Shown here piece after piece: positions 35,801 to 44,844 of a stretch of DNA of 64,000 nucleotides. Position 1 is the first letter of the stretch. Every line of letters starts with the position of its first letter. A program made the position numbers and the translations under genes. The stretch comes from Novosphingobium sp. G106. GTDB lineage: Bacteria > Pseudomonadota > Alphaproteobacteria > Sphingomonadales > Sphingomonadaceae. Location of the stretch: the NCBI RefSeq assembly GCF_019075875.1, contig NZ_JAHOOZ010000001.1:1612001-1676000 (forward strand). The letters run 5' to 3'. Below the pieces are notes generated by a model. That model was given only the letters and a program-made list of their open reading frames with translations, was not told the DNA's origin and did not search any database.

Positions 35801-38743
35801 ACCGGCGGCGGCGCCACGATCGATATCGGCGGTGCGAGCTTCACTACGAGCACGATCGCGCTGCACGCCGATGGCATTGGCGGAAACGGCGCGGATGGCC
35901 TGCCCGCCGGATCCGGTACCGGCGGGCTCGCCTCGCTGATCGCAACCGATGCGGGCGCCTATTCGCTCGGCGACCTTCTTATCACGGCCAACGGCCAGGC
36001 CGGCGACAGCAGCGGGGGAATCTCGCCCGACGACGGTACCGGCACCGGCGGAACCGCGCGTTTCGTCAACCAGGGCACTGCGGGAGCCGCCGTTGGCAGC
36101 CGCACGGTCGGCAGCCTGGTGCTCCAGGCCAACGGCAACGGCGGGAATGTCAGCGGCGTACAGGGCGTCAAGGCGGTTGCCGGGTTCGTCCGGTTCTCCG
36201 ACCTCTCGAGCGGTGCGAATGGGCATGCGAGCTACGCCAGCGTTTCGGCCCAGTCCGTCGGACAAACTGCACCGGCTGGCACCACCGCCCTGATCGAAAG
36301 CACGGGCGGCGTGACCGCGATCACCAATGGCTTCAATGTCGACAGCACGGGCGATGTCACGATCTCCGTTACGGGCAATGCGCCAATCAGCGCCGGCGAC
36401 TTCGTCAGTGTCTTCTCGGATGGCAACATCGCGATCACCCATACCGGCCAGGGCACGCCGCAGTTTGCGACGCTGACCGGAAACAACGTGACCGTCGATG
36501 CCGGCCAGAACGTCAGCGCCGGGCCTGGCACGCTCCTTTCGGCCAGCGGCAGCCTGGTCGTGACCGCGCGGACCGGATCCGCAACGCTCGACAGCCTGAC
36601 GGCGGTGGACAGCCTGGAGGTCCATGCACGGACTGGCGTCGCGCTGAAGAACGCCACGACCACCAGCACCCTTTCCGGCAGCGGACTGATCTACATCACC
36701 GCCGGCAACGATCCCGTCGAACTCGTCCCGCCTTTCCAGCCGGCCGACATCACGATCAGCGGCAATGTCAACGCGAGCGGGCAGCTCGACATACACGCCG
36801 GACGCGACATCCTCGGCAACGGTACTTCGCTGCTCGAAGGCCAGACCGCTTCGGTGATCGCCGAACGCGACATATCCGGGTCCGATCTCACGATCCGCTC
36901 GCGCAGCGATCTGGCATTGGGCGTGGCCGGCAACCTGACCGTCGGGACGCTCGACGTCGCGGGGCTGTTGGACATGGTCAATCCCGCCGGTACAGTCATC
37001 CAGCCCGCACAGCTCAACGTCAACGGCAGTCTCGCGGTCGACAACCTGATCCTGCGAGGACCTACACCCGCCCTGGTCCGAGCGACGGGCAACCTGACAA
37101 TCGGCAGCGCCTTTACCACGGGGCTCGATGTCGCGACACCCAGCGGCGTGCTGACCCTCGGCGGGCTCCAGGCCTATCCGAACGGCCTATCCGGCTTCCT
37201 CACCGCCAGCGCTCCGACGATCTCGCTCGCTGAGATCAAGGTGAGTGGAAACATCAACGCCACTGCCACCACGGGGTCGGTCACGACCAGCAACCTCACC
37301 GCGGGCGGCGCGATTACACTCACGACCCCGACGGACCTCATCGCGACGAACCTGCTCCAGGGATCTGCTGTCACCGTCACCGCGCCCGGGTCGATGAGCT
37401 TCGGCACGGTCAATGTGACCGCTGGCAACTTCAACGCCGCGCCGGGCGGGGCATTGAGCCTGCAGAACGCGACTGTGAGCGGTGCCATCGCGCTCGGCGG
37501 CACGTCGGTTACACTCGGAAGCGCCCAGGCGGGCGGCCAGCTGTCGGTCACAACACCGGGCACTTTCACGGCGAACGGCCAAGTCTCCGCCCCTACTGTG
37601 CGCGTCAGTTCCAGCGACGTGGTGATCGGCGCAAATGGCAGGATCGGCACTGCGGGCACGACATCGCTGGTCCAGCTGACCAACAACAACGCCGCGCGCC
37701 GGACCTATTACGGTGGCGCTGGCAATGCCGCCGGCTACAGCCTCAGCGGCGCCGAGATGGGCCAGATCTATGGCGCGAACATCACGCTGGTCGCGCCGCA
37801 GACCGCACAGAGTTCGGCCGCGGTGCCCGACGTGACGATCGGCGACATGACGGTCACCGGCGCACAGCTCGGTGCGCAGGGCGCGCTGACCATCCTGACC
37901 CCCGGCCGCGCGCTGATCAACGGCGCGGTGAAGTTCACCGGGCTGACCAATGCCAACACCTTCGGCATCAGCGCCGGCGAACTGATCGCGCTCGACACCC
38001 AGGCGGGTGCGGTCGATCTGCGCGGCGCGAACAATGCGCTGGGCGGCCGAATCGATTTCTCGGCCAACACGATCGTCGCTGCATCGAGCGCCGCGCAGAC
38101 CGCGCTGGCTGGCCTCACCGATCCGGCCGCGATCGACACGGTGCTGGGCAGCAATGACGGCAATCTCAGAGCCGACGGCGTCCTGTCCGCCGATTCGATG
38201 CGGTTTTCCGTCTCCAACAGCCTCTACATCCAGAATACAGGCATCAGCACGTTCTTCCCGCTGCGGCGCGGCTTCACGGTCGGCTCGGGCGGCTTTGCCG
38301 TGAGCACGCCCGTCGGCCGCACGACGCCGGTGATCGTGATCAACGGTCAGGCGACCACTTCCGCGGGCCTCGGCGCCTTGGGACTCGACGTGATTCCACT
38401 GGTCTCGATCAACGGCCAGCCCGCGCCGACGTCCAGCGGCAGCGCGGCGGGCTCGACGATCAACGGCTGCGACTTCACCAAGGCCGACGAGTGCCGCCCG
38501 CCGCTGACGCCCGAGCTCACGCTGACGCGCGACCGCGTGCAGAGCCCGGTCGAGGAAAATTCGGACAAGCCTTCGGATCTCGCAGTCGAGCGCCAGTCAC
38601 TGGTGACGCCGGGCGTCGAACTGCTGGATATCGGACGGTTTAATTACGAACCGTTGATCGACGAGCCGGTCACCGGATCGGGCAATGACGACCTCTGGGT
38701 TCCCGGATGCGATGCCAGCAAGGGCAACTGCCCCGCCCCTTGA
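32852..38743 (+). CDS. Giant TpsA exoprotein (filamentous hemagglutinin-like adhesin)
   Basis: A 1963-residue surface or released protein. An extended signal peptide (about 1-36, ASAQ end) is followed by the TPS domain (about 37-290; VFSPNAVINW, LNRVL, NGEVRSNLDISGTTSPGGNVWFYSP) read by TpsB. A Thr/Pro linker (about 530) leads into a very Gly/Ala/Thr-rich beta-helix region of degenerate repeats up to about 1800. Near the C-terminus are two Cys pairs, C-X7-C in GCDFTKADEC and C-X6-C in GCDASKGNC, the latter five residues from the end. Such terminal Cys loops can anchor TpsA proteins to the cell. A six-G run at about 34997 is in frame. No toxin domain is visible. Confidence 0.92.
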   Translation: MMQHAALQLRTPRRLLSSCAMGLALAALGQGGAASAQVAAIQGTGVVDSGIANIDNTGGTTSAPRTNVQVFSPNAVINWTPTDTAAGATPINFLPAGGLAYFYSQSDPNFIVLNRVLPATTRQIGLNGEVRSNLDISGTTSPGGNVWFYSPTGFVAGTGSKFSTNGLILTANDIPYTAGSSAGGITFGPNGEIQMTAAAGSQANITLLPGSLISNTGANAYTLIVAPQIVQGGTIELDGSVGLIAAESVSVLIQNGLFDIDVQVGTTVANAITHTGSTGAGPTGATLAGPQQVVIMATPDSTANTALTVLLGGNLGATSVNASAADRSVILSGGYDYKGASGTGFEPDPDTTTPVNFQFGTTNFNADLTAQTTGSIIGNPSRGTAINFLGDASLTAGTTVGLTADLDETITASGDLFMKAPISATITLGTTNIEPGAGTNAARLDVAGDLTLNADNTAPPPTAATGGIARITLEAGAVGPQMTVTGNTLVTAVGTGQQPTGDGNGGAGFGGTAEILINSGTLSLGANPTPTPTPAPSPRNTTLRADGIGADGRAGNGGAGAGGTARLVANGGIVNAPGDLTISADAVGGAGIDGTFNGDVDSSAAVAQLVSAGAGTEVHTGSVTISAGALGRAADVTSNTAQAGTVDVRADTGGLLDITGPLSGSANASWTFVGPGSPTGAGITKAGSVLVTAGGGSLNTSGGTLNADAIGLDSAGAQGDVTGGVVTISAFDVPGSEGSVTFTSDGILASAVGIGAGGTSGGNGRGGAVSLIADGGVISAGTAQVTVTASGRAGQVAGAGISGTGGSFTMVSRAGGAQSGIDFGDLSIDVTGTADYSGLATADGALGQGGTVSITASGGSLSGTTITADLSGRGGNAQDAPTSTSLFTGGTGQGGTFNLLIDGGAVTLTSLDVTANGTGGTAIDAGFNSFAGNPGQGIGGSATITATAGSFSVPSLSLSANGQGGAAGSGGSFGVPSAAGAPGTGGGATIDIGGASFTTSTIALHADGIGGNGADGLPAGSGTGGLASLIATDAGAYSLGDLLITANGQAGDSSGGISPDDGTGTGGTARFVNQGTAGAAVGSRTVGSLVLQANGNGGNVSGVQGVKAVAGFVRFSDLSSGANGHASYASVSAQSVGQTAPAGTTALIESTGGVTAITNGFNVDSTGDVTISVTGNAPISAGDFVSVFSDGNIAITHTGQGTPQFATLTGNNVTVDAGQNVSAGPGTLLSASGSLVVTARTGSATLDSLTAVDSLEVHARTGVALKNATTTSTLSGSGLIYITAGNDPVELVPPFQPADITISGNVNASGQLDIHAGRDILGNGTSLLEGQTASVIAERDISGSDLTIRSRSDLALGVAGNLTVGTLDVAGLLDMVNPAGTVIQPAQLNVNGSLAVDNLILRGPTPALVRATGNLTIGSAFTTGLDVATPSGVLTLGGLQAYPNGLSGFLTASAPTISLAEIKVSGNINATATTGSVTTSNLTAGGAITLTTPTDLIATNLLQGSAVTVTAPGSMSFGTVNVTAGNFNAAPGGALSLQNATVSGAIALGGTSVTLGSAQAGGQLSVTTPGTFTANGQVSAPTVRVSSSDVVIGANGRIGTAGTTSLVQLTNNNAARRTYYGGAGNAAGYSLSGAEMGQIYGANITLVAPQTAQSSAAVPDVTIGDMTVTGAQLGAQGALTILTPGRALINGAVKFTGLTNANTFGISAGELIALDTQAGAVDLRGANNALGGRIDFSANTIVAASSAAQTALAGLTDPAAIDTVLGSNDGNLRADGVLSADSMRFSVSNSLYIQNTGISTFFPLRRGFTVGSGGFAVSTPVGRTTPVIVINGQATTSAGLGALGLDVIPLVSINGQPAPTSSGSAAGSTINGCDFTKADECRPPLTPELTLTRDRVQSPVEENSDKPSDLAVERQSLVTPGVELLDIGRFNYEPLIDEPVTGSGNDDLWVPGCDASKGNCPAP

Positions 38744-38751
38744 GTATCGTG

Positions 38752-38973
38752 CTAGACGTTGAGCAAGTGGCCGAGGACGCGGCACACCGCGATTATGAGG
38801 GCAAGCGCGGCCGCAAGGCTCGCCACTTCACCGAGGCGCTGGGAGACCGGCTTGCGCGGCCGCACCGGATAGCCGCAGAAATCGCAGGCCGACGCATCTC
38901 CGGCCACCGGCTCTGCGCACTTGGCGCATTCGCTCGTGGCCTTGAAATCCGTCGGTCTCACCATTTCGTTCAA
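38752..38973 (-). CDS. Small zinc-ribbon membrane protein
   Basis: A 73-residue protein with a zinc-ribbon made of two CxxC knuckles (CAKC and CDFC, 11 residues between them) and one C-terminal membrane helix (about 50-70). TTG at 38973 is preceded by AAGGTG at good spacing; an ATG at 38964 is also in frame. It is convergent with TpsA, eight bases away, and lies downstream of glpD on the other side. Function unknown. Confidence 0.7.
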   Translation of the reverse strand: MNEMVRPTDFKATSECAKCAEPVAGDASACDFCGYPVRPRKPVSQRLGEVASLAAALALIIAVCRVLGHLLNV

Positions 38974-39013
38974 GCAGTGTCACCTTTCGCACATAGCAGA
39001 GACGCAAATAGGC

Positions 39014-40480
39014 TCAGTGAGCGCGATGCGCTAGGGCACCGTCCTCGCCTTCCCCCAGATAGGCATGCAATCCGGCGGCTTGCTCGGCGGTGAACCGGAG
39101 GCCGAGCTTGGTGCGACGCCAGAGCACGTCTTCGGCGGTGACCGCCCATTCATTGGCGACCAAGTAATCGACTTCACGCACCGTAAGCCCCAGCCCGAAA
39201 TCCTGACCCAGATCCTCGGGCGCTTTCGCATCGCCCAACACCTGGCCGATCCGCGTCCCGTAGGCCTGCGCCATGCGCTTTGCGGTGAAGGCATCGAGGA
39301 ACGGCCAATCGCGGTGGACCTGCGCGAGGAACGTAGTGAAATCCGCCAGATCGCCTCCGGGAAGAGGCCGCGCTTCAGTCAACCCGCGCGCGATGCCCAG
39401 CTTCCCGAGCACCTCTTCCGCCAGATGCCGCGCCGTGGTGATCTTGCCGCCGAACACGCTGAGGATCGGCGCGCGGGCCGTATCGAGCTCCAGCCGGTAG
39501 TCGCGCGTCACCTTGCTGGCAGAGCTGGTGCCGTCGTCGAACAACGGGCGGATTCCGGCGAAGGAATGGACGATGTCCACCCGTGCCAGCGGCTTGGTCA
39601 GATAGAGATTGGCCGCGGCGAGGATGTAATCGGTCTCCGCATCGCAGATCGTATCCTCCTCGGGCCGTTCCACGGTGAAGTCGGTCGTGCCGATCAGGGT
39701 GAAGTCTTCGAACCAGGGGATGGCGAAGACGATGCGGCCGTCGGGCTGCTGGAGCAGCCAGGCGTGATCGCCTTCGAGGCACCGGGGCACGACGATGTGG
39801 CTGCCCCGCACCAGCCGCACATTGCCGCGCGGGGTGAGATCGACTTCCTGCCGCAGCACCCGGTCGACCCAGGGCCCCGCGGCATTGACGATGGTCCCGG
39901 CGCGGACCGATCGCCCGTGCTGGAGCTCCGCCGTCCAGATACCCTTCTCCGCCCGGGCCGAGAAGAACCGCGTCCGCGTCGCGATCTCGGCGCCGTTGGC
40001 CTGGGCATCGAGTGCGTTCAGCACCACCAACCGGGCGTCGTCTACCTGTCCGTCCCAATAGGAGAATCCCCGCCCGCTGCCCGGCTTCAACCCGGGATCG
40101 TCGATCCGGATCGACCGCGATCGCGGCAGCCCGCCACCGATGGCGAGTAGGTCATAGAGCCAGAGCCCGATGCGCACGATTGGCCAAGGCCGCATCGACG
40201 GCGCGTGCGGCAGGCGGAATTCGAGCGGACGGACGATATGCGGCGCCATCCGCAGCATGATCCCGCGCTCCTTCAGCGATTCGTGCACGAGCTTGAACTC
40301 GTAGTGCTCAAGATAGCGCAGCCCGCCGTGCATCAACTTGGTCGAGGCCGAGGACGTCGCCTGGGCGAGATCCCCCTGCTCGACCAGCAGCACGCGCTGG
40401 CCGGCCGGCGCCGCAGCGCGGGCGATGGCGGTGCCGTTCACACCGCCGCCGATGATCAGCAGGTCGACGGTGTCAGTCAT
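39014..40480 (-). CDS. glpD: Aerobic glycerol-3-phosphate dehydrogenase
   Basis: A 488-residue membrane-associated FAD enzyme converting glycerol 3-phosphate to dihydroxyacetone phosphate and feeding electrons to quinone. FAD motif [18 protein letters not shown] is at the N-terminus, followed by [26 protein letters not shown] and [15 protein letters not shown]. Length is normal. The ATG at 40480 overlaps the glpK stop by eight bases; a reading from 40510 adds ten residues inside glpK. It is the last gene of the AKR-LLM-GntR-glpK-glpD run. Confidence 0.96.
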   Translation of the reverse strand: MTDTVDLLIIGGGVNGTAIARAAAPAGQRVLLVEQGDLAQATSSASTKLMHGGLRYLEHYEFKLVHESLKERGIMLRMAPHIVRPLEFRLPHAPSMRPWPIVRIGLWLYDLLAIGGGLPRSRSIRIDDPGLKPGSGRGFSYWDGQVDDARLVVLNALDAQANGAEIATRTRFFSARAEKGIWTAELQHGRSVRAGTIVNAAGPWVDRVLRQEVDLTPRGNVRLVRGSHIVVPRCLEGDHAWLLQQPDGRIVFAIPWFEDFTLIGTTDFTVERPEEDTICDAETDYILAAANLYLTKPLARVDIVHSFAGIRPLFDDGTSSASKVTRDYRLELDTARAPILSVFGGKITTARHLAEEVLGKLGIARGLTEARPLPGGDLADFTTFLAQVHRDWPFLDAFTAKRMAQAYGTRIGQVLGDAKAPEDLGQDFGLGLTVREVDYLVANEWAVTAEDVLWRRTKLGLRFTAEQAAGLHAYLGEGEDGALAHRAH

Positions 40481-41972
40481 GGTTCGGTAGCAGCGTCCTG
40501 CGCAGGGCATCGCGCCAGCCGGCGAGCAGCGGCGCGCGGGCTTCGTCGCTCATCGCGGGGCTGAAGCGGCGGTCGCGGGCCCAGAGCGAAGACAGCTCGT
40601 CGAGATCGCGCCACAAGCCCACGGCCAGTCCGGCGAGCAGCGCAGCGCCGAGTGCCGTGGTCTCGACGACCTCGGGCCGATCCACCGGGGCGCCGGTCAC
40701 GTCGGCGAGGAATTGGCATAGCCAGTCATTCGCCGCCATGCCGCCGTCGACGCGGAGCGCGGCGAGCGCACCCGCGCCGTCGGCGACCATTGCTTCCACG
40801 AGGTCGTTGGTCTGATAGGCGACCGATTCCAGCGCCGCCCGCGCCAGATGCGCCGCGGTGGAATCGAGCGTCAGCCCGCAGATCAGCCCCCGCGCCTCGG
40901 GATCCCAGTGCGGCGCGCCGAGCCCGACGAAGCCCGGCACCATGTAGACGCCGTGATTGCCCGAGACGGCCGTTGCCATGTCGTTGGTCTGCGAGGCGTG
41001 GGTGATCACGCCAATGCCGTCGCGCAGCCACTTGATCGCTGCGCCCGCGACGAAGATCGAACCTTCAAGCGCATAGGCGGTCTTGCCGTTGAGCCGATAG
41101 GCCGGCGTCGTCAGCAGGCGGTTGTGCGAGGTCACCGCCTCGCCCGTGTTGAGCAGCATGAAGCAGCCCGTGCCGTAGGTCGCCTTGGCCATGCCCGGCG
41201 CGAAGCAGCCCTGGCCGAACAGCGCCGCCTGCTGGTCCCCCGCCATGCCGGCAATCGGGATTGCGGCGGCGAACAGGCCCTCGGCGGTATGGCCGAACAG
41301 GCCGCTGTTGTCCTTGACCTCGGGCAGTAGCGCGGCGGGGACGCGCAGCAGTGCGAGCAGGTCCTCGTCCCAGCGCTGGGCGTGGATATCGAACAGCATC
41401 GTGCGGCCGGCATTGGTCGGGTCGGTTGCATGGACCGCGCCGCCGGTCAGCCGCCAGAGCAGGAAGCTGTCGACCGTGCCGAAAGCCAGCTCGCCCTTTT
41501 CGGCACGTGCACGGGCGTCGGGGACATTGTCGAGGATCCAGGCGAGTTTGGTGCCCGAGAAATAGGGGTCGATCAGCAGGCCTGTCCTGGCGCGGACCAG
41601 GGGTTCCGCACCGTCGGCACGCAGGCGTTCGCAGACGTCGGCAGTGCGGCGGTCCTGCCAGACGATCGCGCGGTGGATCGCCTCGCCCGTGGCTCGGTCC
41701 CAGACCACCACGGTCTCGCGCTGGTTGGTGATGCCGATCGCGGCGATATCCGCGGCGCCGAGGCCCGCGCCTTCGAGCGCCTCATGCATCACCGCCAGCG
41801 TATCGCGCCAGATGTCCTCGGGATCGTGCTCGACCCAGCCGCGCTCGGGATAGTGCTGCGCGAATTCGCGCTGGGCGACCGCGACCGGGCGTGCCGCGGC
41901 GTCGAACACGATCGCGCGGCTCGATGTCGTGCCCTGGTCGATCGCCAGGATGTGAGTTGCGCCTTGGGTCAT
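40473..41972 (-). CDS. glpK: Glycerol kinase
   Basis: A 499-residue FGGY-family cytoplasmic kinase making glycerol 3-phosphate. [17 protein letters not shown] is the phosphate-1 motif; [29 protein letters not shown] and [18 protein letters not shown] follow in the family order, and [17 protein letters not shown] is near the end. It starts three bases after the GntR stop and overlaps glpD. No GlpF-type channel is adjacent, so the glycerol may come from intracellular hydrolysis of a glyceryl glycoside. Confidence 0.97.
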   Translation of the reverse strand: MTQGATHILAIDQGTTSSRAIVFDAAARPVAVAQREFAQHYPERGWVEHDPEDIWRDTLAVMHEALEGAGLGAADIAAIGITNQRETVVVWDRATGEAIHRAIVWQDRRTADVCERLRADGAEPLVRARTGLLIDPYFSGTKLAWILDNVPDARARAEKGELAFGTVDSFLLWRLTGGAVHATDPTNAGRTMLFDIHAQRWDEDLLALLRVPAALLPEVKDNSGLFGHTAEGLFAAAIPIAGMAGDQQAALFGQGCFAPGMAKATYGTGCFMLLNTGEAVTSHNRLLTTPAYRLNGKTAYALEGSIFVAGAAIKWLRDGIGVITHASQTNDMATAVSGNHGVYMVPGFVGLGAPHWDPEARGLICGLTLDSTAAHLARAALESVAYQTNDLVEAMVADGAGALAALRVDGGMAANDWLCQFLADVTGAPVDRPEVVETTALGAALLAGLAVGLWRDLDELSSLWARDRRFSPAMSDEARAPLLAGWRDALRRTLLPNHD

Positions 41973-41975
41973 GAC

Positions 41976-42716
41976 TCAGGCCGGAATGGTAAGCTCGGAG
42001 ACGAAAGCGTAGGTATCGCCGCGGCAATAGGACTTGGTCACTTCGATCAGCCGGCCACCGGCATCGAAAGTCCGCCGCTCGACGAGAAGCCCCGGCGAGC
42101 CGATCTCTACCTCGAGCATCGCCGAGAACGCCTCATCGAAAATGATCGCCTGCAGGCGCTGCCAGGCCCGCGCCGGGCGGACGCCGTTGGCCTTCATCGC
42201 TTCATAGAGCGAATCCTCGACCGCATCGACCGCGGCCAGGCATTCGGCCGGAACCACCGTATGCTCGACCACCATCGGTACTTCGTCGGCATAGCGGATG
42301 CGGTTCAGCCGGAACAGCGGCATGCCAGGCAGAAAGCCCAGCGAGAAGGTATCGTCCGCGGTCGCGTCGCTGCACGAGCGGTCGAGCCAGTGGCTGCGCG
42401 GGGCGCCGCCGCGCGCCATCACGTCGGCGGTGAACGAGCTAAGCATGGAAAAGTCGTGCTGGAGCCGCTCGGTGACGACGGTGCCCGAGCCGCGACGACG
42501 CTCGATCAGGCCTTCCTGCTCGAGCCCGTCGAGAGCCTTGCGCACGGTGATGCGCGAGACGCCCAGAACCTTGGCGATATCGCGCTCCGGCGGAAGGAAG
42601 TCGGAAGCCTGAAGCTTCTCGCGCACCATCAGATCGCGCAGCGCGCGCTGCAGCTGGACATAGAGCGGTGAGGCGCCCTCCTCGTCGAGCGGAGGGATAC
42701 TCAGAAGCATCGACAT
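41976..42716 (-). CDS. GntR family (HutC/UTRA-type) transcriptional regulator
   Basis: A 246-residue regulator with an N-terminal winged helix-turn-helix (PLYVQLQRALRDLMV, LPPERDIAKVLGVSRITVRKAL) and a C-terminal UTRA ligand domain (GMPLFRLNRIRYADEVPMVVEHTVV, RRTFDAGGRLIEV). ATG 42716 has GAGGAGG upstream; a reading from 42800 is not family-like. A short inverted repeat (CTCACC at 42732-42737, GGTGAG at 42750-42755) overlaps the leader and could be an autoregulatory site. It sits between the flavin enzyme and glpK, so its ligand is probably an intermediate of this pathway. Confidence 0.92.
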   Translation of the reverse strand: MSMLLSIPPLDEEGASPLYVQLQRALRDLMVREKLQASDFLPPERDIAKVLGVSRITVRKALDGLEQEGLIERRRGSGTVVTERLQHDFSMLSSFTADVMARGGAPRSHWLDRSCSDATADDTFSLGFLPGMPLFRLNRIRYADEVPMVVEHTVVPAECLAAVDAVEDSLYEAMKANGVRPARAWQRLQAIIFDEAFSAMLEVEIGSPGLLVERRTFDAGGRLIEVTKSYCRGDTYAFVSELTIPA

Positions 42717-42807
42717 GGTCGCTGGGGCCTCCTCACCGTTTTCTCTTTTGGTGAGAGTATCATCACTTCGGCAAAGTCCCACGAATAAGTCTTGGTCCAT
42801 CGCGCGG

Positions 42808-43872
42808 TCAGACGTTCAGCCGCCCGTGGTCGATCCGCGGCAGCACATAGCGGCTGAACATGTCGCACTCGCGCAGATGCGGGTAGCCCGACAGGATGAA
42901 GGCCTCGATCCCCGCCTCGCGATAGGCCTCGAGCTTGGCCAGGACCTGGTCGGGATCGCCGACGATGGCCGCGCCGCAGCCCGAGCGGGCCCTACCGATA
43001 CCGGTCCAAAGGTTATCCTCGACATAGCCGTCGTTCCCGGCGTTCTCGCGCAGTTCGGCCTGGCGGGCGACGCCGGCGCTGGTCGCATCGAGCGACTTGG
43101 CGCGGATCGCCGCGCCCTGCGCCGCATCGAGCTTCGACAGCAGACGTGTGGCATAGTCGCGCGCCTCGGCCTCGGTCTCGCGGACGATGACGTGGGTGCG
43201 GTAGCCGAACTTGAGCTTGCGCCCGCGCCTGGCCGCACGCTCGGTCATATCGGCGATGATCGCCTTCACTGCGGGCATGGTGTCGGGCCACATCAGGTAG
43301 ACGTCGCAGCCCTCGGCCGCCGCCTCGCGCGCGTCCTCGCTGAGCCCGCCGAAATAGAGCGGCGGACACTTGCGCGATAGGGTCTTCATCCGCGGCGGGT
43401 CGAGGTCCAGCTGCCAGTGCTCGCCCTGATGCGACAGGTGTTCGCCATTGAGCAGTGTCTTGAGGATTTTCATCGCCTCGACCGTCCGGCCATAGCGCGG
43501 CGCGCTCGCCATCGTCTCTCCGGGCAAGTCCGAAGATATGATGTTAACCGTCAGCCGGCCGCCGAGAATGTGATCGAGCGTGGCGATCTGGCGCGCCAGC
43601 TGCGGCGGCCAAGTCTCGCCGACGCGTACCGCCATCAGCAGGCGGATGCGGCTGGTCAGCGTTGCGATGGCGGCGGCGAAAGCGGTCGTGTCCAGACCCA
43701 AGGCATAGCCCGAAGGGAGCAGGATATTGTCGAACCCGCCCTTCTCGGCGGCCAGCACGATATTGCGGCAATGCTCCCAGCTCGAGGCCAGCATCGGATC
43801 GGGCTGGCCGAGAAATTCGTAATCGTCGTCACAAAGCGCCGAGAACCAGCTGATTTCGCAAGGGTTTGTCAT
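42808..43872 (-). CDS. LLM-class FMNH2-dependent monooxygenase, SsuD/SmoC-like
   Basis: A 354-residue bacterial-luciferase-fold flavoenzyme of the alkanesulfonate monooxygenase group. EISWFSALCDDDYEFLG, LLPSGYALGLDTTAFA, WPPQLARQIATLDHILGGR, NIISSDLPGE and YFGGLSEDAREAAAE mark the fold. The sequence resembles, from memory, the sulfoquinovose monooxygenase SmoC of Agrobacterium, which desulfonates sulfoquinovose to 6-dehydroglucose and sulfite. The neighbouring aldo-keto reductase and sulfite/sulfate exporter support that reading. No flavin reductase gene is present, so FMNH2 would come from elsewhere. The stop of the reductase gene overlaps this start. Fold is certain, substrate inferred. Confidence 0.85.
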   Translation of the reverse strand: MTNPCEISWFSALCDDDYEFLGQPDPMLASSWEHCRNIVLAAEKGGFDNILLPSGYALGLDTTAFAAAIATLTSRIRLLMAVRVGETWPPQLARQIATLDHILGGRLTVNIISSDLPGETMASAPRYGRTVEAMKILKTLLNGEHLSHQGEHWQLDLDPPRMKTLSRKCPPLYFGGLSEDAREAAAEGCDVYLMWPDTMPAVKAIIADMTERAARRGRKLKFGYRTHVIVRETEAEARDYATRLLSKLDAAQGAAIRAKSLDATSAGVARQAELRENAGNDGYVEDNLWTGIGRARSGCGAAIVGDPDQVLAKLEAYREAGIEAFILSGYPHLRECDMFSRYVLPRIDHGRLNV

Positions 43873-44786
43873 GGCAACGGTTCCTCCCTCGATGCAATCA
43901 GGACCTTGTACCAGTCGGCCCGCGTCCAGCGGACCTTGAGCGCGTCGGCGGCCTCGGCGATGCGCGCCACCTGCTGCGAACCGACGATGGGAATGGCGCC
44001 CGCAGGGTGGGCCATCAGCCAGCTATAGGCGGCGGCCGTGCGGCTGACGCCCTGGGCCTCGGCCACGGCATCGAGCGCCTGCGCCACGCCGTGCTCGCGA
44101 TGGCTGCTGGGCTGCGCGATCCGCCCCTGCCCGAGCGGCGACCAGGCAAGCACGGCGGCGCCGAGCGTCATCGCCGTGTCGAGCAGGCCGTTTTCGATCG
44201 GCTCGAGCTGGAGCGCGGAGAACTCGGGCTGGATGCTCGCCAGCGGCACGGTCAGGTAACGGGCCAGGGCCGCGGTCTGCGCCGGGGTGAAATTGGACAC
44301 GCCGACCGCGCCGACCTTGCCACTTTTCACGGCGTCCTCGAGCGTACGAGCCAGTTCCTGCGGGTGCGTCAGGATATCGGGGCGGTGGATCTGCCAGAGA
44401 TCGATGTGATCGACGCCCATCCGCGCCAACGAGGCCTCGATCGCCTCGGCGACATAGGCGCTGCTCGAGTCGTAGGGCGTTCCGATGACGATGCCGCCCT
44501 TGCTGGCGAGCACCATGCGCCCGCGCAACGCCGGCGCTTCGGCCAGAACGCGACCCAGCAGAAGCTCGGCCGCTCCGAACGGCTCGCCGTTGTCGGGGCC
44601 ATAGATGTCGGCCGTGTCGAGAAGGGTGATACCGGTATCCAGCGCGGCTTCCACCAGCGCACGGGCAGCGGAAACGTCGCTTCCCTTGAAGCGCCACATC
44701 CCCCAGGCCAGGGGACTGATCTCCAGGCCATAGGGCCCGAGACGCCGCGTCTGCGGCGGCAATGGCAAGTGTCGGGCTTCGGACAT
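43869..44786 (-). CDS. Aldo-keto reductase (candidate 6-dehydroglucose reductase)
   Basis: A 305-residue NAD(P)H-dependent AKR. The catalytic tetrad is Asp57 and Tyr62 (LLDTADIYG), Lys96 (LASKGG) and His134 (WQIHRPD); GAVGVSNFTPAQ and PIVGSQQVARI complete the barrel. In sulfoquinovose monooxygenase pathways an AKR (SmoB) reduces 6-dehydroglucose to glucose, and this gene heads the operon with the SmoC-like enzyme, overlapping it by four bases. A predicted LacI operator lies 18 bases before its start. Family certain, substrate inferred. Confidence 0.88.
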   Translation of the reverse strand: MSEARHLPLPPQTRRLGPYGLEISPLAWGMWRFKGSDVSAARALVEAALDTGITLLDTADIYGPDNGEPFGAAELLLGRVLAEAPALRGRMVLASKGGIVIGTPYDSSSAYVAEAIEASLARMGVDHIDLWQIHRPDILTHPQELARTLEDAVKSGKVGAVGVSNFTPAQTAALARYLTVPLASIQPEFSALQLEPIENGLLDTAMTLGAAVLAWSPLGQGRIAQPSSHREHGVAQALDAVAEAQGVSRTAAAYSWLMAHPAGAIPIVGSQQVARIAEAADALKVRWTRADWYKVLIASREEPLP

Positions 44787-44804
44787 CGCTGGCTCCCGGC
44801 CTTA

Positions 44805-44818
44805 TGATAGCGTTGTCT
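44805..44818. promoter_or_regulatory. Predicted LacI-family operator upstream of the aldo-keto reductase
   Basis: TGATAGCGTTGTCT fits 13 of 14 positions of the general LacI/GalR operator pattern TGWNANCGNTNWCA. It shares CGTTGTC and its flanks with the site at 45977 and stands 18 bases from its start codon, exactly as the other one does. Confidence 0.6.
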
Positions 44819-44844
44819 TATTTGGCGCCCAATTCGGGCAGCCG

